A DNA stretch of 64,000 nucleotides from Roseovarius indicus (GTDB lineage Bacteria; Pseudomonadota; Alphaproteobacteria; Rhodobacterales; Rhodobacteraceae): positions 3,348,001-3,412,000 of the forward strand of contig NZ_CP031598.1 in assembly GCF_008728195.1 (NCBI RefSeq). Reading direction: 5' to 3'. The notes under the pieces are model-generated. The model searched no databases, was not told where the DNA came from, and was given only the letters and a program-made list of their open reading frames with translations. Shown piece by piece: positions 25,911 through 35,362 of this stretch (position 1 is its first letter; every line of letters starts with the position of its first letter). The translations under genes and the position numbers were made by a program.

Positions 25911-25987
25911 TCGGATGCCTCCGGCGGGAATATTTAGGGCAAGATGAAGCCTGGCGCGGTGCCCGCCTTCATCTTGCCTGAAATACT
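25911..25987. repeat. Intergenic palindromic repeat after cobT (copy 1 of a dispersed family)
   Basis: TCGGATGCCTCCGGCGGGAATATTT at 25911-25935 leads into GGGCAAGATGAAG (25937-25949), which pairs with CTTCATCTTGCCT (25967-25979); pairing extends outward over AATATTT/AAATACT with few mismatches. A partial second copy in inverse orientation lies at 51610-51639. It may end cobT transcription. Confidence 0.7.
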
Positions 25988-26100
25988 CATATCCCGCACC
26001 TTTCCTTCCATGCGCCGTGGCGGCAGGGGATTACCGCATTGATCTTGCCCTGCCCCTCCCTTAGCAATGTCAAGCTGACGCAATCGCCCGGGGGCCGATC

Positions 26101-27900
26101 ATGTTCCAGAGCTTTCAAGACACCGCCAGCCCTGAACAGGGGCCGCCGCGCCTCGCCGCCCTGCGCGAGGCGATGGCCGCCGATGGGCTGGCCGGGTTCC
26201 TCGTGCCCCGCGCCGACGCGCATCAGGGCGAATACGTGGCCCCCTGCGACGATCGGCTGGCGTGGCTGACGGGCTTCACCGGTTCGGCGGGCTTCTGCGT
26301 CGCGCTGCAGGACGTCGCGGGCGTGTTCGTCGACGGGCGCTACCGCGCGCAAGTCAAGACCCAGGTCGATACCAGCCATTTCACCCCGGTCGACTGGCCC
26401 GAGGTCAAACCCGCTCAATGGCTCAAGGACAACCTGGACGGCGGCGAAATAGGCTTCGACGCCTGGCTCTATACCCCCGAACAGATCGAGACGCTCGAAA
26501 AGGGCCTGGCCGGCAGCAACATCACCCTGCGCCCCTGCGCCAACCTCATCGACAGCATCTGGCCCGACCGGCCCGCCCCGCCGCAGGGCGCCATCCGCAT
26601 CTATCCAGAAGAACTGGCAGGCGAGAGCCATGGCGAGAAGCGCGCCCGCCTCGCCGCCGATCTGAAGGCGGCCGGACAGGAAGCCGCCATGCTCACCCTG
26701 CCCGATTCGATCGCCTGGCTGCTCAACATCCGCGGCAGTGACATCCCCCGCAACCCGGTGCCGCATGCCTTCGCCGTGCTGCACGACACCGGCCAACTGA
26801 CACTCTATGTCGACGCCGCGAAACTCGATGACGAGCTGCGTGCGCATCTGGGCGATGACGTCCTGATCCGCCCCGCCAATGCCTTCGGCCCGGGCCTCAA
26901 TAGCCTTACCGGCCCGGTACGGCTCGACAAGTCGAGCGTGCCGCTCTGGGTCGCCAGGCAGTTGGAAGAGGCCGCCGTGCCGCTCGTCTGGGGCGACGAC
27001 CCGTGCATCCTGCCCAAGGCCCGCAAGACCGAAGCCGAGATCGCCGCCACCCGCACCGCCCATATCCGCGACGGCGCCGCGCTCTGCCAGTTCCTCGCGT
27101 GGTACGACGACCAGCCCGCCGGCACGATCACCGAGATCGACGTGGTCACCAGGCTCGAGGGCGAACGCCGCGCCACCAACGAATTGCTCGATATCAGCTT
27201 CGACACCATCGCGGGCTCCGGCCCCCACGGGGCGTTGGCCCATTACCGGGTGACCGAGAAAACCAACCGCACGCTTCAAGACGGCGATCTGCTGGTGCTC
27301 GACGGTGGCGGGCAGTATCTCGACGGAACCACCGACATCACCCGTACCCTGCCCGTGGGCAAGCCCGGTGCCGACGAGCGCGCGGCGTTCACCCGCGTCT
27401 TGCAGGGCATGATCGCGATGAGCCGCGTACGCTGGCCCAAGGGGCTCGCGGGCCGCGACCTCGACGTGCTGGCGCGCTACCCGCTTTGGCTCGCCGATCA
27501 GGATTACGCCCATGGCACCGGCCACGGCGTTGGCGTGCACCTTTGCGTGCATGAAGGGCCACAGCGCCTGTCACGCGCCGGCGAAGTGCCGCTGGAGCCC
27601 GGCATGATCGTCTCGAACGAACCGGGCTACTACCGCGAGGGCGCCTTCGGCATCCGCATCGAGAATCTCGTTGTCGTGACCGAGGCCGAGAGGCTCCCGG
27701 GCGGTGACCAGTCCGGCAAACTGTGTTTCGAGACGATCAGTTTCGTGCCCATCGACCGGCGCCTGATCGAGACCGCGATGCTGACCGAGGCCGAGCGCGC
27801 ATGGCTCGACACCTACCATGCCGAGTGCCGCGAAAAGATCGGACCACGGCTGACCGGCGCCGCGCGCGCGTGGCTCGAAGCCGCAACCGCACCCCTGTGA
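26101..27900 (+). CDS. pepP: Xaa-Pro aminopeptidase (M24B family)
   Basis: A 599-residue metallopeptidase that removes N-terminal residues before proline. It is the long form: two creatinase-like N-domains (about 1-300), then the pita-bread catalytic domain. Metal ligands are visible: Asp in VLDGGGQYLDG and GTTDITRT, His in HGTGHGVGVHLCVHEGP, Glu in NEPGYY and a final Glu in RIENLVVV. A cytoplasmic location is likely, since there is no signal peptide. ATG 26101 follows GGGGG; an in-frame earlier start is not needed. Confidence 0.92.
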   Translation: MFQSFQDTASPEQGPPRLAALREAMAADGLAGFLVPRADAHQGEYVAPCDDRLAWLTGFTGSAGFCVALQDVAGVFVDGRYRAQVKTQVDTSHFTPVDWPEVKPAQWLKDNLDGGEIGFDAWLYTPEQIETLEKGLAGSNITLRPCANLIDSIWPDRPAPPQGAIRIYPEELAGESHGEKRARLAADLKAAGQEAAMLTLPDSIAWLLNIRGSDIPRNPVPHAFAVLHDTGQLTLYVDAAKLDDELRAHLGDDVLIRPANAFGPGLNSLTGPVRLDKSSVPLWVARQLEEAAVPLVWGDDPCILPKARKTEAEIAATRTAHIRDGAALCQFLAWYDDQPAGTITEIDVVTRLEGERRATNELLDISFDTIAGSGPHGALAHYRVTEKTNRTLQDGDLLVLDGGGQYLDGTTDITRTLPVGKPGADERAAFTRVLQGMIAMSRVRWPKGLAGRDLDVLARYPLWLADQDYAHGTGHGVGVHLCVHEGPQRLSRAGEVPLEPGMIVSNEPGYYREGAFGIRIENLVVVTEAERLPGGDQSGKLCFETISFVPIDRRLIETAMLTEAERAWLDTYHAECREKIGPRLTGAARAWLEAATAPL

Positions 27901-27915
27901 CACATTGGTGTCACA
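27896..27915. promoter_or_regulatory. Perfect 8-bp inverted repeat at the pepP stop
   Basis: TGTGACAC (27896-27903), ATTG, then GTGTCACA (27908-27915). It overlaps the pepP stop codon and lies 65 bp before the DUF427 gene. It is either a short terminator-like hairpin without a T-run or an operator. Confidence 0.45.
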
Positions 27916-27979
27916 CGGGCCGGGCAAATCGGTATAAGAGACCGGAAGACAAAGGGAACATCGGGGAGGGAGTAACGAC

Positions 27980-28321
27980 ATGACCACAATCAAGATCCGC
28001 AAGGCCGAAGGCACCTGGACCGTTCGCGCAGGCGGCGCCATCCTCGTGGAAAGCCGCAACGCGCTGGTGCTCAGCGAAGACGGCCATACCGACGTGATCT
28101 ATTTCCCCCGTGGCGATATCGCGATGGCCTTCCTCGACGAGACCGACCACACCACCCATTGCCCGCACAAGGGGGATGCCAGCTATTATTCCATCGTCAC
28201 CAAAAGCCAGACCCTGAAGAACGCGGCCTGGAGCTATGACGACCCGAAACCGGACGTCGATCGCATCAGGGATCATATCGCCTTCTATTCCAGCGCCGAC
28301 GTGACGGTCGAGCGTATCTGA
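27980..28321 (+). CDS. DUF427 protein
   Basis: A 113-residue DUF427 protein, function unknown. The family core is clear: TWTVRAGGAILVESRNALVL, VIYFPRGDIAMAFLDETDHTTHCPHKGDASYYSI (about 40-72), and AAWSYDDPKP near residue 81. It is cytoplasmic by sequence. GGGGAGGGAG upstream of the ATG is a strong ribosome site. It is convergent with the ClC gene across a hairpin. Confidence 0.85.
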   Translation: MTTIKIRKAEGTWTVRAGGAILVESRNALVLSEDGHTDVIYFPRGDIAMAFLDETDHTTHCPHKGDASYYSIVTKSQTLKNAAWSYDDPKPDVDRIRDHIAFYSSADVTVERI

Positions 28322-28330
28322 TACGTCCAG

Positions 28331-28354
28331 CGCGGCGCCGGGATAGGCGCCGCG
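28331..28354. terminator. Hairpin between convergent DUF427 and ClC genes
   Basis: CGCGGCGCC (28331-28339) pairs with GGCGCCGCG (28346-28354) around GGGATA. It occupies the whole 35-bp gap and could serve both genes, though no strong T-run follows. Confidence 0.65.
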
Positions 28355-28356
28355 TC

Positions 28357-30045
28357 CTAGCTGTGCTCTTCCTTCGATACCGCCGCCAGCGCGCGGTTGT
28401 AGGTCTTGAGCGCATCGACATGAAAGAGCGCGCCCAGAAGATCGGGCGGCTCGCCCTCCCCCTTCAGCGTCACCACCGGCACGAACGGCACCGCGGCACG
28501 CTCGAACACCGCCATCGCCGCCTCGAGCGTGGCCGACCCGTCGACATAGATGCCATCGCCGATCAGCTCCCAGCAACGGTCCTCCGGCGCGGCCTTCTCC
28601 GCCCCTTTCGGCCGCATCACATTTGACACCAGGTACATCGACAGCAGGTAGGCCTGCGGCCCCGCCGCCACCTGAACGCCGCGCCGTTCCAGCTGGGTCA
28701 GGAAGAACGAGCGCCGCACCAGGTTCGAGCCAAGCGCCGTCGACATCGACACCGCCACCATCACCGCCAGCCCTGTCTGCCAGTCGCCCGTCAGCTCGAA
28801 CACGATCAGCGTCGTCGAAATCGGCGCCCCCAGCACCGCCGCGGCCACCGCCCCCATGCCCGCCAGGGCATAGAGCGTCGATGACCCCGACACTTCCGGG
28901 AAAAGGCCCGTGGCGATCAGCCCGAAGCTCAGCCCGGTCAGCGCGCCCACCATCAGCGAGGGCGAGAACACGCCGCCGCCCATCCGCCCGCCAAGCGTGA
29001 TCGACACCGCCACCACCTTAAGCACCGCAAAAATCATGGCCTCGTGCAGCACCAACTGCCCGGTCAGCGCCAGCGACGTCGTCTCGTATCCGACCCCGAT
29101 GATATGCGGGAACCAGATCGCCAGCAGCCCCAGCAGAGCCCCCGACACGGCCGGTCGAAGCCATCGCGGCATCCTCGTGCGCAACTGGACATAGCTCGCC
29201 ATGTCCTCGGCAAAGAGGATCGCATGCATCAGCGCCGTCGCCACCAGCCCGCAGACCAGCCCGAGGATCAGGAAGGCGGGCAATTCGACATAGAATTCCA
29301 GCACACTGGCCATCGGCAGGGAAAACTCGGTCACGTCGCCGAATTCCAGCCGATTGATCACCGTTCCCGCCACCGAGGCAATGACGATCGGGGCAAAGGC
29401 ATGCAGCGCGAAATGCCGAAGTACCACCTCCAGCGCGAACAGGGCCCCGGCGATGGGCGCGTTGAACGACGCCGACACCGCCGCCGCCACCGCGCATCCC
29501 AGCAGGTCGCGCCCGGTGATCCCGTCGGCATTGATCCTATTACTGACCCAGGACGAGATCACGCCGGCCAGGTGCACCACCGGCCCTTCCCGCCCGCTCG
29601 ACCCGCCGGTGCCCAGCGTGATGATCGACGCCGCCGCCGAGGCCAGCCCCTCGCGCCCCTCGACCCGGCCCTCCTGCAAGGCCGCGCCCTCGATCACGTC
29701 CGAGACCGAACGCACGCGCCCGTCCGGCGTGAACCGGTGCAGGATGAACCCCACGACCAGACCGCCAAGGATCGGCACGATCATGACCCAGTACCACGGC
29801 AAGACCTGCGCCGCGCTGTGCACATGCGCCATATCCCGCGCGCTGTAGACCAACGTCTGCAGCGCATCGATTCCCCGCCGGAACAGCAGGGCGGCAAACC
29901 CCGCGGCGATTCCGATCGCCAGCGCGATCAGCCAGAACTGAAACTGGCTCGGGCCCCGGTCGAGCAGCACCCGCCAGCCGTTCTTCATGGCCATCGTCGC
30001 TGCGTTCAGTTTGACACTCAGGAAATGCCGGGATGATTGTGTCAT
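28357..30045 (-). CDS. ClC-family chloride channel/antiporter
   Basis: A 562-residue ClC protein. The selectivity motif GSSGREGP is near residue 143 and GGGVFSPSLMVGA near 375, with about 10-12 membrane helices. The C-terminal ~110 residues resemble a degenerate CBS region (FVPVVTLKGEGEPPDLLGALF). It moves chloride or related anions across the inner membrane. The start is uncertain: ATG 30045 is used here, GTG 30084 and ATG near 29996 are alternatives, and none has a good ribosome site. Confidence 0.88.
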   Translation of the reverse strand: MTQSSRHFLSVKLNAATMAMKNGWRVLLDRGPSQFQFWLIALAIGIAAGFAALLFRRGIDALQTLVYSARDMAHVHSAAQVLPWYWVMIVPILGGLVVGFILHRFTPDGRVRSVSDVIEGAALQEGRVEGREGLASAAASIITLGTGGSSGREGPVVHLAGVISSWVSNRINADGITGRDLLGCAVAAAVSASFNAPIAGALFALEVVLRHFALHAFAPIVIASVAGTVINRLEFGDVTEFSLPMASVLEFYVELPAFLILGLVCGLVATALMHAILFAEDMASYVQLRTRMPRWLRPAVSGALLGLLAIWFPHIIGVGYETTSLALTGQLVLHEAMIFAVLKVVAVSITLGGRMGGGVFSPSLMVGALTGLSFGLIATGLFPEVSGSSTLYALAGMGAVAAAVLGAPISTTLIVFELTGDWQTGLAVMVAVSMSTALGSNLVRRSFFLTQLERRGVQVAAGPQAYLLSMYLVSNVMRPKGAEKAAPEDRCWELIGDGIYVDGSATLEAAMAVFERAAVPFVPVVTLKGEGEPPDLLGALFHVDALKTYNRALAAVSKEEHS

Positions 30046-30132
30046 GCCGGACGACAATCCCGCATCGCCCGCGCTTTCCCCCACGTGCCGCTTCGACTAG
30101 TCTTGGCACTTGAACGTGGGAAAGGGCTTTGC

Positions 30133-31509
30133 ATGACTATCCAGGCTGCGATCGGCGACTTGTCCACCTTATTAGGACAACGTCTGACGTGCTCCAAGGG
30201 TGAACTCGCCCAGCATGGCCAATCGGAAACCCACTTCCCCATCTCGCCCCCCGATGCTGTCGCCTATCCCGAGACCACCGAAGAGGTCGCGAGCGTCCTG
30301 AAAATCTGCGCCGAGCACCATTGCCCGGTTGTCGGCTGGGGCACAGGCACCTCGCTCGAGGGGCAGGCCCAGGCGTTCCAGGGCGGCGTCTGCGTCGACT
30401 TCGCGCGCATGAACAAGGTACTCGAGATTTCGCAGGAAGACATGCATGTCCGCGTTCAGCCCGGCGTCACCCGCCAGGCCCTGAACGAGGAGTTGCGCGC
30501 CACCGGTCTCTTCTTCCCCGTCGATCCCGGCGCCAACGCCTCGATCGGCGGCATGGCCTCGACCCGCGCCAGCGGCACGACGGCCGTGCGCTACGGCACG
30601 ATGCGCGACAACGTCATGGCGCTCGAGGTGGTCACCGCAAAGGGAGAGGTCATCCGCACCGGCAGCGCCGCCCGCAAAAGCTCGGCCGGCTACGACCTGA
30701 CCGGGCTCTTCGTGGGCTCCGAGGGCACCTTGGGCCTCATCACCGAACTGACCCTGCGCCTTCAGGGCATCCCCGAGGCCATTTCCTCGGCCGTCTGCGC
30801 CTTTCCCGAGGTCGATCAGGCGGTGAACTGCGTGATCGACACCATCCAGATGGGTATCCCCGTCGCCCGAATCGAACTGGTCGACATCGACAGCGTCCGG
30901 GCGGTGAACGTCTATTCCGGCATGACCCTGCCCCCGAAACCCCACCTCCTGCTCGAATTCCACGGCTCCGACACCGGCGTCGCCGAACAGGCCGAAACCT
31001 TCGGCGCCATCGCAGAGGAACATGGCGGATCCGGCTTCGACTGGGCCACCAAGCCCGAAGACCGCAACGCACTCTGGACGATGCGGCACAATGCCTATCA
31101 CGCCATCATCGCTTCCCGGCCCGGCTGCCGCGCGGTGGTCACCGATGTCTGCGTGCCCATATCGCGGCTGGCCGAGGCGGTCGAAACCTGCCGTGCCGAC
31201 CTCAAGGCGCATGACGTCAACGGGCCGATTCTCGGCCATGTGGGCGACGGCAACTTCCACGCCATCCTGATGTTCGACCCCGACGATGCCGACGAGAAAC
31301 AGCGCGTGCTCGACGCCTCCAGGCGGCTGGTCGACCTCGCGCTGTCGCTGGGCGGCACCTCGACCGGCGAACATGGCATCGGCATCGGCAAGCTGGGCTA
31401 CATGTCGCGCGAGCACGGCCCCGCATGGTCGGTCATGGGCGCGATCAAGACCGCGCTCGACCCTGACAACATCATGAACCCCGGCAAGCTCGTGCCGCCG
31501 CGCAACTGA
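30133..31509 (+). CDS. FAD-linked D-lactate dehydrogenase / glycolate oxidase GlcD-like
   Basis: A 458-residue flavoprotein with an N-terminal FAD_binding_4 domain (VVGWGTGTSLEGQA near 70, IGGMASTRASGTTAVRYGTMRDNV near 138-161) and a C-terminal FAD-oxidase domain ending GEHGIGIGKLGYM...IMNPGK. These enzymes oxidise D-2-hydroxyacids, most often D-lactate, and pass electrons to cytochrome or quinone. No glcE/glcF partners are nearby, which favours a D-lactate dehydrogenase over glycolate oxidase. ATG 30133 follows GGAAAGGG. Confidence 0.88.
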   Translation: MTIQAAIGDLSTLLGQRLTCSKGELAQHGQSETHFPISPPDAVAYPETTEEVASVLKICAEHHCPVVGWGTGTSLEGQAQAFQGGVCVDFARMNKVLEISQEDMHVRVQPGVTRQALNEELRATGLFFPVDPGANASIGGMASTRASGTTAVRYGTMRDNVMALEVVTAKGEVIRTGSAARKSSAGYDLTGLFVGSEGTLGLITELTLRLQGIPEAISSAVCAFPEVDQAVNCVIDTIQMGIPVARIELVDIDSVRAVNVYSGMTLPPKPHLLLEFHGSDTGVAEQAETFGAIAEEHGGSGFDWATKPEDRNALWTMRHNAYHAIIASRPGCRAVVTDVCVPISRLAEAVETCRADLKAHDVNGPILGHVGDGNFHAILMFDPDDADEKQRVLDASRRLVDLALSLGGTSTGEHGIGIGKLGYMSREHGPAWSVMGAIKTALDPDNIMNPGKLVPPRN

Positions 31510-31526
31510 TCGCCGAAGGCCTCGCC

Positions 31527-32312
31527 ATGCTCCTCCGCCTCGCCGCCCTGCTCGCCTGCCTTGCTGGCCCCGCGCTTGCCGAAAGCGTCAGCTTCCCCGC
31601 CGACAGCCAGTACGAGGGCGCACCGGTCACGCTCGACGCCACCCTGCAAGGGCCCTCCGGGCCCGGCCCCCACCCTGCCGTCATCCTGATGCATGGCTGC
31701 GGCGGGCTTCAGCCGGCGGTGGCCGAGGCGCTCGACATCCATGCCAAGGCGCTCAATGACGCGGGTTTCGTCACCCTCGTTCTCGACAGCTTCGGCCCCC
31801 GCGGTATCGGCGGCGGCCATGTCTGCGAAACCTACGAACGCCTTCGCAGGGCCCGCAGCTATCGCATGCAGGACGCGCATGACGCCAAGGCCTTCCTCTT
31901 GAGCCAACCCCAAGTCGACGGCGCCAACATCTTCGTCATGGGACAGTCGAATGGCGGCAGCGTCACCATCCGCCTGTCACAGCGCGACACGCGCGAATTC
32001 CGCGCGCTCGCCGCCTATTACCCGTGGTGCGGCGCCTTCAACCGGCTGGGGGCGAAGGCCGAACTGACCACGCCCCTCATCGTCTTCGGCGGCGCCGCCG
32101 ATGACTGGGTGCCGCCCGACGACTGCACCACGATTACCGCCGAGGGCGCCGATTATGCCGTGCATGTCTACCCCGGCGCCGCCCACAGCTTCGACCTGCA
32201 GATCCCCGAGCAGACCTTTCAGGGCCACCTCGTCGGCAACAACCCCGAGGCCGAAACCGACAGCCGCGCGAAGATGATCGCCTTCTTCAAAAGCCACCTT
32301 GTCGGGCCCTAG
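31527..32312 (+). CDS. Secreted dienelactone-hydrolase-like alpha/beta hydrolase
   Basis: A 261-residue protein with a Sec signal peptide (MLLRLAALLACLAGPALA) and an alpha/beta-hydrolase fold. It has the oxyanion loop VILMHGCGGLQ, nucleophile elbow GQSNGG (Ser near residue 139), Asp in GGAADDWVPPDD and His in YPGAAHSFD. It is closest to the dienelactone hydrolase family, whose members usually use Cys; here the nucleophile is Ser. The substrate is unknown. Its stop shares the tetranucleotide CTAG with the stop of the convergent gene. Confidence 0.82.
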   Translation: MLLRLAALLACLAGPALAESVSFPADSQYEGAPVTLDATLQGPSGPGPHPAVILMHGCGGLQPAVAEALDIHAKALNDAGFVTLVLDSFGPRGIGGGHVCETYERLRRARSYRMQDAHDAKAFLLSQPQVDGANIFVMGQSNGGSVTIRLSQRDTREFRALAAYYPWCGAFNRLGAKAELTTPLIVFGGAADDWVPPDDCTTITAEGADYAVHVYPGAAHSFDLQIPEQTFQGHLVGNNPEAETDSRAKMIAFFKSHLVGP

Positions 32313-32701
32313 GCCATTCGCCGCAAGAGCGGCATCAGCCCGAACCCGACCTGCCCCGCCAATCCGACCGCGCCCGGCAATGTCGCGTAATGCGCCAGGT
32401 GGGCTGCCACCGGCTGGCCGAATACCGTGACTGCCAGCAGCATCTCGGCCGCCAACAACAGCGCAAAGCCAACACCCCCCATGACGGCGCGTGCCAGACC
32501 AGTCGCAGGCACCGCTAACCGCGCCACCAGCCCCCCGGCCAACACCCAGGAAAGCCCCAGCATTACCGGCAATTCCAGCAGCACCGCCGCCAGCTCCCCG
32601 ATCCGCGGGAGCACCACAAGCACGCGAAACGTCCCAAGCACAAAGCCAGCCACAAACACCAGAAAGAAGTAAACCGCTCCGGCAGGAACAGCCCGGCGCA
32701 T
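32309..32701 (-). CDS. Small integral membrane protein, unknown
   Basis: A 130-residue, very hydrophobic protein with four predicted membrane helices (about 8-28, 38-58, 65-90, 105-122), and charged loops. It begins 4 bp after the recN stop on the same strand, so it is probably the last gene of the bamD-recN unit. Its stop overlaps the convergent hydrolase stop (CTAG, 32309-32312). I do not recognise a characterised family. Confidence 0.75.
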   Translation of the reverse strand: MRRAVPAGAVYFFLVFVAGFVLGTFRVLVVLPRIGELAAVLLELPVMLGLSWVLAGGLVARLAVPATGLARAVMGGVGFALLLAAEMLLAVTVFGQPVAAHLAHYATLPGAVGLAGQVGFGLMPLLRRMA

Positions 32702-32705
32702 CGCC

Positions 32706-34355
32706 CTAGCCCGCCATCAGGGCCTCGGCCGCCGCGCGCGCCTCGGCGGTGACCGTGTCGCCCGACAGCATCCGCGCGATCTCGTCGACCCGTTCCGACC
32801 CGGCCAGCGGCGCCACCGTCGACAGCGTCTGCTCACCCTCCACGCGCTTGGCCACCTGCCAGTGATGCGCGGCACGGGCCGCCACCTGGGGCGAGTGCGT
32901 CACCACCAGCACCTGCCCCTGATCGGCCAGCCGCGCCAGCCGCCGACCCACGGCATCCGCCGTGGCCCCGCCGACACCCCGGTCGATCTCGTCGAAAATC
33001 ATCGTGACCGAGCTGTCATCGCCCGTCAGGCAGACCTTCAGCGCCAGAAGAAACCGGCTCAGCTCCCCGCCCGAGGCGATCTTGTTCAGCGGCCCGGCCG
33101 GCGCCCCGGGGTTGGTGGCGACCGTGAAGGTCACCCCGTCCTGCCCGTCGGGGCCCGCCTCGACCGTGTCGATCTTGGTCTCGAACGCCGCCCGCTCCAT
33201 CTTCAGCGGCGCCAGCTCGTTGCTCATCGCCTTGTCGAGCCGCGCCGCCGCCTCCTTGCGCGAGGCGCTCAGCTTGTCCGCCGCGGCGCCATACGCCTCT
33301 TCCGCCTTCGTCACCGCGCTCCGCAGCGCCGCGATATCCGCATCGCCCTGCTCCACGGCATTCAACCTAGTCCGCAGGTCATCCGTGAAGCCCGCAAGCT
33401 CATCCGCCATCACGCCATGTTTCCGCGCCAGCGCCCGGATCGCGAACAGCCGCTCCTCGGCCTCTTCCAGCTCGGTCGGGTTGAAACTCAGCGCATCCAG
33501 GAACCGCCCCACGCCAGAGGCCGCCTCGTCCAGTTCCACCATCGCCCGGCCAATCGCGGCCATCGGCTCGTCAAGTTCCCCCTCGGCACTGTCCGACACA
33601 CCTTCGAGCCAGCGCAGCGCATCACCCGCAGCCCCCTCGGCGCCCTCGTGCCCCAAGGCCGCCTGCGCCTTCGCCACGTCCTCGCGAATCCGTTCAGCCG
33701 CTTGCATCATCCGGCGGCGGCGGTCCAGTTCCTCTTCCTCGCCAGGCTCCGGCGACAGCTTGTCCAGCTCGCCCACCGCATGCCGCAGAAAATCCTCGTC
33801 GGCCCGCGCCTTCTCCAGCGCCGCCTCGGCCTCGTCCAAGGCCACCCGCGCCTCGCGCATCTCGCGCCACGCCTGCCGCACCGCACCGCGCCCGGCCTCG
33901 AGCCCACCATATTCGTCCAGCAAAGCCCGATGCCCGCGTGGGTTCAGCAACCCCCGGTCATCCTGCTGCCCGTGCAACTCCACCAGCGTATCCGACAGCT
34001 GCCGCAGCACCTCCCCCGAACAGCGCCGGTCATTCACATAGGCCGTCTTGCGCCCATCGCGCGAATTCACCCGCCGCAACAGAAGCGTATCGTCCTCGGG
34101 CAACCCGGCTTCGGCCAGAACCGCCCGCGCCGGATGCCCCGGCGCAAGGTCGAACTCCGCCATCACCTCGCCCTGGTCGGCCCCCTGCCGCACCAGCTCG
34201 GCCCGCCCGCGCCAGCCCAGCACGAAGCCGAGCGAATCCAGTAGGATGGATTTACCCGCGCCGGTTTCCCCGGTCAGCACGTTCAACCCCGGCTGAAACT
34301 CCAGCTCGAGGTGATCGATGATAAGGATGTCGCGAATATCAAGTGCGCGCAGCAT
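32706..34355 (-). CDS. recN: DNA repair protein RecN
   Basis: A 549-residue SMC-like ATPase acting in double-strand-break repair. Walker A GETGAGKS is at 29-36, a long coiled-coil middle (about 150-370) follows, then the signature ASGGELSRFLLALK and Walker B MIFDEIDRGVGG near residue 460. Length and domain order are normal. It follows bamD after 40 bp, an arrangement common in alphaproteobacteria. Confidence 0.96.
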   Translation of the reverse strand: MLRALDIRDILIIDHLELEFQPGLNVLTGETGAGKSILLDSLGFVLGWRGRAELVRQGADQGEVMAEFDLAPGHPARAVLAEAGLPEDDTLLLRRVNSRDGRKTAYVNDRRCSGEVLRQLSDTLVELHGQQDDRGLLNPRGHRALLDEYGGLEAGRGAVRQAWREMREARVALDEAEAALEKARADEDFLRHAVGELDKLSPEPGEEEELDRRRRMMQAAERIREDVAKAQAALGHEGAEGAAGDALRWLEGVSDSAEGELDEPMAAIGRAMVELDEAASGVGRFLDALSFNPTELEEAEERLFAIRALARKHGVMADELAGFTDDLRTRLNAVEQGDADIAALRSAVTKAEEAYGAAADKLSASRKEAAARLDKAMSNELAPLKMERAAFETKIDTVEAGPDGQDGVTFTVATNPGAPAGPLNKIASGGELSRFLLALKVCLTGDDSSVTMIFDEIDRGVGGATADAVGRRLARLADQGQVLVVTHSPQVAARAAHHWQVAKRVEGEQTLSTVAPLAGSERVDEIARMLSGDTVTAEARAAAEALMAG

Positions 34356-34395
34356 CTGGCCAACCCGTCAGACGGGTGGGTCTCCCCACCCCGTT

Positions 34396-35244
34396 TTACA
34401 GCCAACGCCCCTGGATCATCTGGCGATACACCTTCCGCAGCCAGTTGTCGCCCACCGCTTCCAGCGTCAGGCCCCGACCGGTCAACAGCTTGTAGCTGTC
34501 CTCGTACCATTCGGTGCCACGGAAGTTGTAGCCAAGGATCGCCCCCGCGGTCCGCGCCTCGTCGGTCAGACCAAGCGACAAGTACGCCTCGACCAGCCGG
34601 TGCAACGCCTCGGCGGTGTGAGTCGTCGTCTGGAAATCCTCGACCACCACGCGGAACCGGTTGATCGCCGCGGTGAAGTGGCTGCGTCTCAGATAGTAGC
34701 GGCCCACCTCCATTTCCTTCGATGCAAGGTGATCGAAGGCGAGGTCGAACTTCAGAACCGCCGACTTGGCATATTCGCTGTCAGGATAGCGCTCGATGAC
34801 CGTCCGCAGCGATTGCAGCGCCTGGAAGGTCAGGCCCTGGTCGCGGCCGACTTCGTCGATCTGGTCGTAGTAGCTCAGCGCCAACAGGTACTGGGCATAG
34901 GCCGCATCCTCGTCCGTCGGGTAGAAATCGACGTAACGCTGCGCCGCCGAGCGGCTGTTCTCGTAATCCTTGGCTTCGTGATAGGCATAGGCCTGCATGA
35001 TCACGGCCCGCTTGGCCCATTCCGAATACGGGTACAGCCGTTCGACCTCGGCAAAGACACTTGCGGCAAGGTCCGGGTTGTTCCGCGCGAGGTCGTATTC
35101 GCCCCGCTCGAAGATCTGCTCGGCCGTGTAGTTTTCGTAATTCGCGTCCCCACGCTCAACGCTGTCAGCGCCGGAGCAGCCCGACAATGCCATACCTGCC
35201 ACCAGAATGCCTGCCAGACCGGTACGAAATTTGGCCGATGTCAT
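34396..35244 (-). CDS. bamD: Outer-membrane assembly lipoprotein BamD
   Basis: A 282-residue lipoprotein of the BAM complex, which inserts outer-membrane beta-barrels. ATG 35244 gives a lipoprotein signal with lipobox LSGC (Cys23), followed by TPR-like helices (YTAEQIFERGEYDLARNNPDLAASVFAEVERLYPYSEWA, then YPDSEYAKSAVLKFD). Residue +2 after Cys is Ser, compatible with outer-membrane sorting. It lies between lpxC and recN, linking the cell-wall cluster to outer-membrane biogenesis. Confidence 0.95.
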   Translation of the reverse strand: MTSAKFRTGLAGILVAGMALSGCSGADSVERGDANYENYTAEQIFERGEYDLARNNPDLAASVFAEVERLYPYSEWAKRAVIMQAYAYHEAKDYENSRSAAQRYVDFYPTDEDAAYAQYLLALSYYDQIDEVGRDQGLTFQALQSLRTVIERYPDSEYAKSAVLKFDLAFDHLASKEMEVGRYYLRRSHFTAAINRFRVVVEDFQTTTHTAEALHRLVEAYLSLGLTDEARTAGAILGYNFRGTEWYEDSYKLLTGRGLTLEAVGDNWLRKVYRQMIQGRWL

Positions 35245-35362
35245 GATGCTAGAACTCACCCAGTTGCAAAAAATTGGCCGGACCAAATCCGGCGGTCGGC
35301 CTTGGTCCTAGCACATAAATCCGTGATGCAAAATCACTTTGGCGCCTTTCGGCACCGCCTTC

